A program made the position numbers and the translations under genes. This document shows, piece after piece, positions 57,895 through 64,000 of a stretch of DNA of 64,000 nt (position 1 is the stretch's first letter; the number at the start of each line of letters is the position of its first letter). This stretch comes from Alitiscatomonas aceti (GTDB taxonomy: Bacteria > Bacillota > Clostridia > Lachnospirales > Lachnospiraceae), in the NCBI RefSeq assembly GCF_025567195.1, contig NZ_JAOQJF010000002.1, positions 1-64,000 on the forward strand, read 5' to 3'. The notes under the pieces are model-generated. The model was given only the letters and a program-made list of their open reading frames with translations, was not told the origin of the DNA and did no database searches.

Positions 57895-58790
57895 TCGAGG
57901 CAAAAAATCTCACGAAAAAATTTGATTCCATCGTGGCCGTGGACCACATCGATGCCAGGATCAAGGACGGCTGCGTCTTTGGCCTCATCGGTACCAACGG
58001 GGCCGGAAAAAGCACGTTCCTGCGGATGGCCTGCGGAGTCCTTAAGCCGGACGAGGGGACCATCCAGATCGACGGCGAGGACGTTTATGAAAATGCGAAG
58101 GTCAAGGGACGGTTTTTCTATATTTCCGACGACCAGTATTTCTTCGGAAACGGGACGCCCCAGGAGTTGATGGCTTTTTATAAAAGTATTTATCCCTCCT
58201 TTGATGTCCAGAGAGCCACTGGTCTTCTGGAATCCTTTTCCCTAGATAGACGGAGGAAGATATCCACCTTCTCCAAGGGAATGAAAAAACAGCTTTCCGT
58301 GATCCTGGGGCTCTGTGCCAATACGGAATATCTGTTCTGTGACGAGACCTTTGACGGGCTGGATCCGGTGATGCGCCAGGCTGTGAAGAGCCTGTTTGCC
58401 AATGATATGGCAGAGCGGAATTTAACGCCCATCATCGCCTCCCATAACTTAAGGGAGCTGGAGGACATCTGCGATCATGTGGGGATCCTTCACAAGGGCG
58501 GGATCCTGTTATCGAAGGATCTGGATGATATGAAATTAAATCTCCACAAGATCCAGTGCGTGCTGCGGCCGGGAATGGAGGCCGGGGAGATCCCAGGCTT
58601 AGAGATCCTTAAGACCGAGCGGCGGGGAAGTCTTTCTACGATCACGGTCCGCGGGACCAGGGAGGAAGTGGAGGCCGCCATGCGGTCCTGCGAGCCGGTA
58701 TTTTTTGAGGCGATCCCCCTGTCCCTGGAGGAGATCTTTATCAGTGAAACGGAGGTGGCTGGTTATGACGTCAAAAAGCTTATTTTTTAG
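57891..58790 (+). CDS. ABC transporter ATP-binding protein (YtrB-like)
   Basis: A 299-residue ATPase. Walker A is GTNGAGKST, the signature region is STFSKGMKKQLSVILGL (an FSKGM form, common in this subgroup), Walker B is EYLFCDETFDGLD, and the switch His is in IIASHNLREL. The start codon is GTG overlapping the regulator's stop by 4 bp, with GGAGAGGGAGG upstream. The ~80 C-terminal residues form a small accessory domain. It pairs with the large permease encoded next. Likely role: defence against or export of membrane-active or cell-wall-active compounds (inference from the subfamily). Confidence 0.93.
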   Translation: MIEAKNLTKKFDSIVAVDHIDARIKDGCVFGLIGTNGAGKSTFLRMACGVLKPDEGTIQIDGEDVYENAKVKGRFFYISDDQYFFGNGTPQELMAFYKSIYPSFDVQRATGLLESFSLDRRRKISTFSKGMKKQLSVILGLCANTEYLFCDETFDGLDPVMRQAVKSLFANDMAERNLTPIIASHNLRELEDICDHVGILHKGGILLSKDLDDMKLNLHKIQCVLRPGMEAGEIPGLEILKTERRGSLSTITVRGTREEVEAAMRSCEPVFFEAIPLSLEEIFISETEVAGYDVKKLIF

Positions 58791-61131
58791 GCTGATGAAG
58801 GAGGACCTGAAGCGCAGGCTCTGGGCCTTTGGGCTTTCCTTCCTGACTTTCTTTTTTGCGATGCCTGTGCTGGCTGCCATGGGCGTCACAAACCTGGAGC
58901 AGCAGTATGCGCTTTGGATGGAAGATGCGGGAAATTATGATTTCGGAGCCGGAAATACGGCGGAAACAGAATTTTCCAGAAGACTTGGGGAGCTGGCAGT
59001 CGAGAGCATCGGCCTTGAGAATGTGGTCATGGGCTTCCTTGTGATCACGGCGGCCCTGGTCCTGGCCCTTACAGGCTTTTTGTATCTCCATTCCAGAAAG
59101 CAGGTGGATTTTTACCACAGCATTCCCGTGCGCCGGGAGATCCTCTTTACGGTCCGCTTTGTGGACGGGATTTTGATCATCGGTTCCATGTATCTGGTGA
59201 ACCTGCTGTTTACTCTGGGGATCCTGGGGGCTGCCGGGGCATCAGTACCGGGGATGGTTTCCGGAGCGCTCTGGACCTTCCTGGTGCATATGACGGGCTT
59301 TCTGCTGAGCTACGGGCTCATGACGGCTGCGGTGATGCTCACCGGAAACTTCTTCATTTCTGTTCTGGGCGGCATCGTCCTGTTTGGCTATGTGCCTGCG
59401 GTGGCAGTCCTGTTCCAGGGACTGATGCAGATGTTTTTCGTCACGACCAATCAGCGGATCTCCGGAATCACTGAGTGGATCATCCACGGATCCCCAGTCC
59501 CCTATTATGTGTCGCTGATGGGAGAAGGAGCGGATCTTCCCATGGCGCGGTATGGAGAACTGATGGGAAGGATCCTGCCGGCCCTTCTGGCGGGCCTTGT
59601 TCTGGCAGTCATTGCCGGGCTTCTTTATAAATTCCGTCCCTCAGAGGCGGCCGGAAGAGCCATGGCCTTCCGGATGACAAAGGCGCCCATTAAGATCCTT
59701 CTGGTGGTGCCCGTCACGATCCTCATGTGCCTTTTATTCTGGAACATGTATTACGAAAGCCTGGGCTGGGCTGCTTTCGGTTTCGTGTTCGCCCTTTTCA
59801 TCAGCCACGGCATCATCGAGATCCTTTACAATTTCGATTTCCGGAAGCTTTTTGCCAACCCGGTCCATCTGGGCATCAGCGCCGTCCTGGCCCTGGCGGT
59901 CATCGGCGTGTTCCGGTATGACCTTATAGGCTACGACTCCTACCTGCCCTCAGAGGAGAAATTCCAGTCTGCATCCGTATTTACCTACTCCCTGGGAGAT
60001 TTCCAGGATTACGGCCTGCCGGTGGCCGCAGAAGGCGGAAGAAGGGAAACGGAGCAGAGCGGATATCTGTGGAAATATATGGACGGATCCGATTATGCGG
60101 CCGGAAACATGGAGATCACCGATTACGGCCTGGTGAAGGATCTGGTGGAGGCGGGGATCGCCGCCGCAGAGGAGTCCAAGGCCATCCGGTTCCAGAATCT
60201 GGAGGAGCCAGCTGGCGACGACGCATACATGGCCCGGATCGAAGTGGGCTTTAAGGAGAAAAACGGAAGTCTCCGTTACCGATATTACCGTATCGACATG
60301 AAGGAGTCCATGGACCTGATGGAACGGTTATATGCCAGCGCAGAATATAAAAAGGGCGCATATCCGGTCATGAGCTTCCATCCGGAAACCACCACAGGCA
60401 TCTATATCTCCGACGGGAACCAGGCGTCCCTGGTGACAGAGGATCCGGAAATGACAGCAGAGCTTCTGGCGGCTTACCAGGAAGAGCTGGAGGCGCTGTC
60501 CCTTACAGAACGGACGGAGGAGATCCCGGTGACGGCCCTGCGGTTCCTTACAGAGGCAGAGAAAGAGTATCTGAATGCCATTTCCGCCTCCAGGACCCAG
60601 AATTTTTCCGGCTCCTTCCGCCTCAGGGACATGGATCCACGGGTGAACTTCTTCCCGGTGTACCCTTCCTTTACGAAGACCATGGGGCTTTTGAAAGAGG
60701 CGGGAGCCGCTCTTCCAGAGGAGCTGGAGCCAGAGGACGTGGAGCGCATGGAGATCGTCTGCCATTATGAGGATTTCACATTTTACAAAGAGTACGAGGA
60801 GGCAGGCTGGGAGGTGACTGAAGAGGATAAGGAAACCAGCAGCCTGATGATCCGGAACGATGGCACGGCAGAGGCAAAAGAGCAGATCAGACAGGTGCTG
60901 GAGGCAGGAAAACGCAGCTGGTTCTTTGATCTCAACGACCTGGCGCCCCGCGAGAGAGGCTTTATGGTCCAGGTATATCTGACGCCAGAGGCAGACGGGA
61001 CCCAGTCGGGAGAGCCGGTGACCATGGGCTTCAGCCCTTATGAGATACCGGAATTCATCCGCCAGGAGTTTTCCTACGACCCGGAGGGTGCCTACCAGGC
61101 ATCCTGGGGCCTGGCTGGGAAAAAGGATTGA
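58765..61131 (+). CDS. ABC-2 type permease with large C-terminal domain
   Basis: A 788-residue permease. It begins MTSKSLFFRLMKEDLKRRLW and has about seven to eight hydrophobic helices in residues 20-400 (for example VLALTGFLYLHSRKQVDFYHSIPVRR, ILVVPVTILMCLLFWNMYY). The last 370 residues are a hydrophilic domain (DUF6449-like) with Glu/Asp-rich repeats. Start chosen at 58765, where GGAGG lies 9 bp upstream inside the ATPase gene; this gives a 26-bp overlap. It is the membrane partner of the ATPase in a YtrA-type operon. Confidence 0.9.
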   Translation: MTSKSLFFRLMKEDLKRRLWAFGLSFLTFFFAMPVLAAMGVTNLEQQYALWMEDAGNYDFGAGNTAETEFSRRLGELAVESIGLENVVMGFLVITAALVLALTGFLYLHSRKQVDFYHSIPVRREILFTVRFVDGILIIGSMYLVNLLFTLGILGAAGASVPGMVSGALWTFLVHMTGFLLSYGLMTAAVMLTGNFFISVLGGIVLFGYVPAVAVLFQGLMQMFFVTTNQRISGITEWIIHGSPVPYYVSLMGEGADLPMARYGELMGRILPALLAGLVLAVIAGLLYKFRPSEAAGRAMAFRMTKAPIKILLVVPVTILMCLLFWNMYYESLGWAAFGFVFALFISHGIIEILYNFDFRKLFANPVHLGISAVLALAVIGVFRYDLIGYDSYLPSEEKFQSASVFTYSLGDFQDYGLPVAAEGGRRETEQSGYLWKYMDGSDYAAGNMEITDYGLVKDLVEAGIAAAEESKAIRFQNLEEPAGDDAYMARIEVGFKEKNGSLRYRYYRIDMKESMDLMERLYASAEYKKGAYPVMSFHPETTTGIYISDGNQASLVTEDPEMTAELLAAYQEELEALSLTERTEEIPVTALRFLTEAEKEYLNAISASRTQNFSGSFRLRDMDPRVNFFPVYPSFTKTMGLLKEAGAALPEELEPEDVERMEIVCHYEDFTFYKEYEEAGWEVTEEDKETSSLMIRNDGTAEAKEQIRQVLEAGKRSWFFDLNDLAPRERGFMVQVYLTPEADGTQSGEPVTMGFSPYEIPEFIRQEFSYDPEGAYQASWGLAGKKD

Positions 61132-61191
61132 CTTTATGGCCCCGATTGGATAAGATAGACGTATATACAAAGGAAAGGGGTAACCAGAGTT

Positions 61192-61692
61192 ATGTCTATT
61201 TTTGATGAAGTGAAAAGAAGCATCAGCAGCACCGGAAAACAGGTGGCAAAGCGCACAAAGGAGATCTCCGATGCGGTTTCCATCCGCTCCCAGATCAACG
61301 AAGAGAAGGAAAATGTAGCGAAGCTGTATGCGACTGTGGGAAAAAAAATATTCCAGAACGCCACAGAGGCAGAGGAGGAAAAATTCTTTATGGAATTCAC
61401 CTCCATCCGCAGCAGCCTGGAGAGAAAGAGAGAGCTGGAAGAACGTCTCACAGGAATGGACGGCTGCATTTACTGCTCTGAATGCGGAGCACGCATCGAC
61501 AAAAACTCCAAATTCTGCAATAAGTGCGGAACCCGCGTGGATAAGAACAAGGTAGCCGCCAATGAGGCCATGGCCGAGGCTGAGGCCCATCAGATGGACG
61601 GTACTAAGGAAGAGGAGCAGGAGGCCCAGTACGTGGTCAACGAGATCGAGAACGCCTCTGCCGATATTATCATGGATATTGTGAACCATTAA
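61192..61692 (+). CDS. Coiled-coil protein with zinc ribbon
   Basis: A 166-residue protein. The N-terminal 95 residues are a long amphipathic helix/coiled coil (FDEVKRSISSTGKQVAKRTKEISDAVS and on). A zinc ribbon follows at about residues 98-120 (YCSECGARIDKNSKFCNKCGTRV). The tail is acidic. The AAAGGGG before the ATG is good. Such proteins occur as membrane- or ribosome-associated adaptors in Firmicutes; the role is unknown. A very stable terminator follows. Confidence 0.85.
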   Translation: MSIFDEVKRSISSTGKQVAKRTKEISDAVSIRSQINEEKENVAKLYATVGKKIFQNATEAEEEKFFMEFTSIRSSLERKRELEERLTGMDGCIYCSECGARIDKNSKFCNKCGTRVDKNKVAANEAMAEAEAHQMDGTKEEEQEAQYVVNEIENASADIIMDIVNH

Positions 61693-61698
61693 GGGGAC

Positions 61699-61755
61699 GG
61701 ACCCACATTGCCGCAAACGGAAGCATCGTGTTTGCGGCAATGTGGGTCCTTTTTT
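61699..61755 (+). terminator. 20-bp perfect-stem terminator (hairpin twin 1)
   Basis: The arms at 61699-61718 and 61730-61749 are perfect complements, loop GGAAGCATCGT, followed by TTTTTT. The loop and the seven inner pairs recur, inverted, in the hairpin at 61827-61881. Confidence 0.95.
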
Positions 61756-61826
61756 ATGCGGCGGTGGAGCAAAAGAGCCTCACAGGCCAGATTTTCTTTT
61801 CCCTCACCCCCGCCACAACCAAAACA

Positions 61827-61881
61827 GCCCCCGCCCGTTCGCGCAAACACGATGCTTCCGTTTGCGTGAATGGGCGGGGGC
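61827..61881 (-). terminator. GC-rich terminator of the PurF homologue (hairpin twin 2)
   Basis: GCCCCCGCCC pairs with GGGCGGGGGC, then TTC/GAA and CGCAAAC/GTTTGCG inner helices. On the minus strand the loop is the same GGAAGCATCGT as in twin 1, and TGTTTTGG follows. Confidence 0.75.
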
Positions 61882-61891
61882 CGTTTCTGCA

Positions 61892-63301
61892 TCACCCTTT
61901 CCCGTTCCAGCAGTATGTACAGAGCTTACACGGCTCGATGCCGATGGATTCCACCAGATCGTCCAGGCGGTGGAAGCGGAGGGTGGTGAAGTGGAGCCGT
62001 TTCCGGATCTCTTCTACCATTTCCTTGTAATTCTGGCTGTCGGGATCGGTGTAGGTGGCCAGTGTTTCTTCAGAAACGTTTTCTCCTTCCCGGTCCCGGA
62101 TGACCCGTCGTGTGATCAGATCGTACTCGGATCTGGAGCGGGAGAAGTTTAAGTACGGGCAGCCGAAGGTGATGGGCGGACAGGCCGGTCTTACGTGGAC
62201 CTCCTTTGCGCCGCTTTCATATAAAAATTCTGTTGTCTCTCCCAGCTGGGTCCCGCGGACGATGGAGTCGTCGATCAGCAGGAGTTTTTTATCCCGGATC
62301 AGCACGTCCACAGGGATCAGCTTCATTTTAGCAATGAGGTTCCTCTGCTTCTGGCTGGAGGGCATAAAGGACCGGGGCCAGGTGGGCGTATATTTGATGA
62401 AGGGGCGGGAGAAGGGAATGCCGGATTCGTTGGCATAGCCCACTGCATGTGCAATACCGGAATCGGGTACGCCGGCCACGCTGTCGGCGGTGACGCCCTT
62501 ATCTCTTCTGGCCAGGAGCTTTCCGCAGTCATAACGCATTTTTTCCACGCTGACGCCTTCGTAGCTGGCGGTGGGATAGCCGTAGTAGGCCCACAGGAAG
62601 GCGCACATTTTCATTTCCTTCCGCGGAGCGCTTAAGCATTCCACGCCCTCGGGCGTGATAAAGTCGATCTCGCCGGGGCCCAGCTCTGAATAATGACGGT
62701 ATCCCAGGTTCAGATATGCGAAATTCTCAAAAGAAGCGCAGAACGCCCCGTCCTTCTGGCCGATGGTGATGGGGGTGCGGCCGTAGCGGTCCCGGGAGGC
62801 GTAGATGCCTTCCGGTGTCAGGAGAAGCATGGACATGGAGCCCTGGATCCGCTCCTGGGCGTAAAGGAGTCCGTCTACCAGACTGTCCTTCTGGTCGATC
62901 AGAGAGGCCACCAGTTCCGTATCGTTGATCTTTCCGCCGCTCATGCTCATAAAATGGACGTGGCCGTTGTTATAGGCCTCCTTTACCAGCTCTTCGGGAT
63001 TGCGGATCACCCCGACTGTGGTCAGGGCATAGGTTCCCAGATGGGAACGGATCAGCAGGGGCTGGGGATCCATGTCTGAGATACAGCCAATGCCCAGAGT
63101 TCCCTCCAGCTCATCCAGATCGTGGTCAAATTTGGTCCGGAAGGGTGTGTTTTCGATGTTGTGGATGGCGCGCTGGAAGCCGTTTTCGCCGTATACGGCC
63201 ATGCCTCCGCGCCGGGTTCCCAGATGGGAGTGGTAGTCGATACCAAAGAAAAGATCCATGGTACAGCTGGTCTTCGATGCTACGCCAAATATACCGCCCA
63301 T
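61892..63301 (-). CDS. Amidophosphoribosyltransferase (PurF) homologue lacking the N-terminal Cys
   Basis: A 469-residue protein of the PurF family. An Ntn-type domain is followed by the phosphoribosyltransferase domain with the PRPP loop LLLIDDSIVRGTQLGET. Fe-S-ligand-like cysteines are in PACPPITFGCPYL and PCKLCTYCW near the C-terminus. The sequence starts MGGIFGVASKTS: where PurF has its catalytic Cys (MCGIVG-type), this protein has Gly. ATG at 63301 is chosen because AAGGAG lies 7 bp before it; the ATG at 63307 is only 1 bp from it. Both starts lack the Cys. It may use free ammonia, or be a non-glutaminase paralogue. Confidence 0.9.
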   Translation of the reverse strand: MGGIFGVASKTSCTMDLFFGIDYHSHLGTRRGGMAVYGENGFQRAIHNIENTPFRTKFDHDLDELEGTLGIGCISDMDPQPLLIRSHLGTYALTTVGVIRNPEELVKEAYNNGHVHFMSMSGGKINDTELVASLIDQKDSLVDGLLYAQERIQGSMSMLLLTPEGIYASRDRYGRTPITIGQKDGAFCASFENFAYLNLGYRHYSELGPGEIDFITPEGVECLSAPRKEMKMCAFLWAYYGYPTASYEGVSVEKMRYDCGKLLARRDKGVTADSVAGVPDSGIAHAVGYANESGIPFSRPFIKYTPTWPRSFMPSSQKQRNLIAKMKLIPVDVLIRDKKLLLIDDSIVRGTQLGETTEFLYESGAKEVHVRPACPPITFGCPYLNFSRSRSEYDLITRRVIRDREGENVSEETLATYTDPDSQNYKEMVEEIRKRLHFTTLRFHRLDDLVESIGIEPCKLCTYCWNGKG

Positions 63302-63399
63302 AAACATTCTCCTTTTATAAGTAAATATTTATAATAGTGATACAAAATTAAGAACATCTAATATGATATCACATTCTCCGGAAGAGGACAACAATTAAT

Positions 63400-64000
63400 T
63401 TACTTTTCCCCGACGAAATTGGTGACCACAGCTCCGCCGATCATCAGCATAATGCCCAGAAGGACGGCCCAGATGGACAGGGAGGAAAGCTCTCCAAATA
63501 ATCCTGTGTTGTAAAAAATGGCAAAGGGAGAGGCCAGCACCAGGCCAAGGATGGCCCCATAGGTCTGGACGCCGTACCGTTCAAACAGGAAGGAGATCAG
63601 CCGGGCAATGAGAACGATCCCCAGGAGAACGCCGATGCCAAAGGGAGCTAACAGCAGGAAGCCGTCCTTTAAGGCCGCCAGGTCCATGGTCCGGAGTCCG
63701 TCTAAAAAGCTGGTGATGGTGTTGATGATGCCGTAGTAGTAGCCCAGGACCATGAGCATCATGGAGCCGGATACGCCAGGGATCACCATGGTGGCAGAGG
63801 CAACGATCCCCAGCACAAAGAGGATGGCCATGGTAGAGCCGTTGACCGGGAGGACCGCCAAGGTATCCCCGCCGGTTTTTAAAAGGGGCAGTCCTGCGGA
63901 TACGGCAAAGGCCATCAGGAAGGCTATAATGGCTCCGGCGCCCATTTTTCCGCTGCCGGTGGCTTTTTTCTCGTTCATGGCTCTGTAAAGGGCCGGAAGG
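63400..64000 (-). CDS. DUF368 family membrane protein (partial)
   Basis: The C-terminal 200 residues of a DUF368 protein. The frame stays open beyond the internal Met at 63978 to the window edge (LPALYRA precedes it), so the real start is outside. Hydrophobic helices and the conserved GIVASATMVIPGVSGSMMLMVLGYYYGI segment identify the family. Some DUF368 proteins act in recycling undecaprenyl phosphate across the membrane (PopT-type). The gene lies downstream of whatever precedes it on the minus strand outside this window. Next to the PurF homologue but probably independent. Confidence 0.85.
   Translation of the reverse strand, partial: LPALYRAMNEKKATGSGKMGAGAIIAFLMAFAVSAGLPLLKTGGDTLAVLPVNGSTMAILFVLGIVASATMVIPGVSGSMMLMVLGYYYGIINTITSFLDGLRTMDLAALKDGFLLLAPFGIGVLLGIVLIARLISFLFERYGVQTYGAILGLVLASPFAIFYNTGLFGELSSLSIWAVLLGIMLMIGGAVVTNFVGEK

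Noticed and set aside
60328..61740. 470-codon minus-strand frame opposite the permease and zinc-ribbon genes
   Set aside because: It spans two plus-strand genes and a terminator, with Leu/Cys/His-rich shadow composition.
1..64000. tRNA, rRNA, CRISPR or a complete prophage
   Set aside because: No tRNA-like cloverleaf, rRNA segment, spacer array or phage structural gene was recognised anywhere in the window.

Overview
The window reads as chromosomal DNA of an anaerobic Firmicute, most likely a gut Lachnospiraceae (Clostridium cluster XIVa) relative. The evidence is an rnfCDGEAB ferredoxin:NAD+ oxidoreductase operon, a one-piece pyruvate:ferredoxin oxidoreductase, a leucine T-box, AGGAGG-type ribosome binding sites, fairly high GC for a clostridium, and clostridial hypothetical proteins (high-cysteine protein, small MSYRLVIDGN-type protein). 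Most of it is ordinary core genome with dense intrinsic terminators. Two AT-rich patches (about 9.65-10.3 kb and 39.7-40.8 kb) carry remnants of mobile or accessory DNA.

Layout: 0-4.2 kb, a MarR regulator and a heterodimeric ABC exporter whose first subunit is frameshifted. 4.3-9.5 kb, the Rnf operon. 9.6-10.3 kb, a truncated DUF4143 ATPase. 10.6-24.8 kb, a lipoprotein serpin, a class A PBP, an IMPACT/YigZ protein, TypA, DUF523, a TRIC/UPF0126 channel, a secreted zincin flanked by degenerate tandem repeats, carbamate kinase, a GT2 glycosyltransferase and the tyrA-aroA operon. 24.9-33.0 kb, a sigma-54 controlled catabolic locus: a kinase-aldolase fusion (OtnK+OtnC), a PrpR-type activator, a GntP permease, a zinc MDR dehydrogenase and a SAF-domain dehydrogenase. 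33.2-39.6 kb, a threonine-synthase-like enzyme, an Asp-rich cell-wall-binding protein, an EF-G paralogue, an M20 amidohydrolase, a TSUP permease and a 27-residue membrane peptide. 39.7-40.8 kb, an IS200-type remnant and a PBECR4-like gene with an in-frame stop behind a structured, terminator-containing leader. 40.9-51.5 kb, T-box/leuS, an RpiR regulator, small hypotheticals, AlaX, an HPr-like protein, a DmpA peptidase, a siroheme enzyme and a PHP protein. 51.6-64 kb, a VanW protein, PFOR, a YtrA-type GntR/ABC operon, a zinc-ribbon protein, a PurF homologue lacking the N-terminal cysteine, and a DUF368 protein cut by the window edge.

How parts fit: PFOR makes reduced ferredoxin, which Rnf couples to NAD+ reduction and ion pumping. 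The 25-33 kb locus looks like a regulon for a four-carbon sugar acid. A convincing -24/-12 promoter lies before the fusion gene on the minus strand and another before gntP on the plus strand, each with TGCAA/GATGCA boxes at enhancer distance, around the activator gene. The usual threonate/erythronate dehydrogenase and isomerase are not visible here, so the dehydrogenases may provide a variant route. The least explained items are that locus, the leader RNA at 40.6-40.8 kb, the Cys-less PurF homologue, the cysteine-bearing tail on RnfE, and the repeat or hairpin elements at 18.8, 47.3 and 61.7-61.9 kb.
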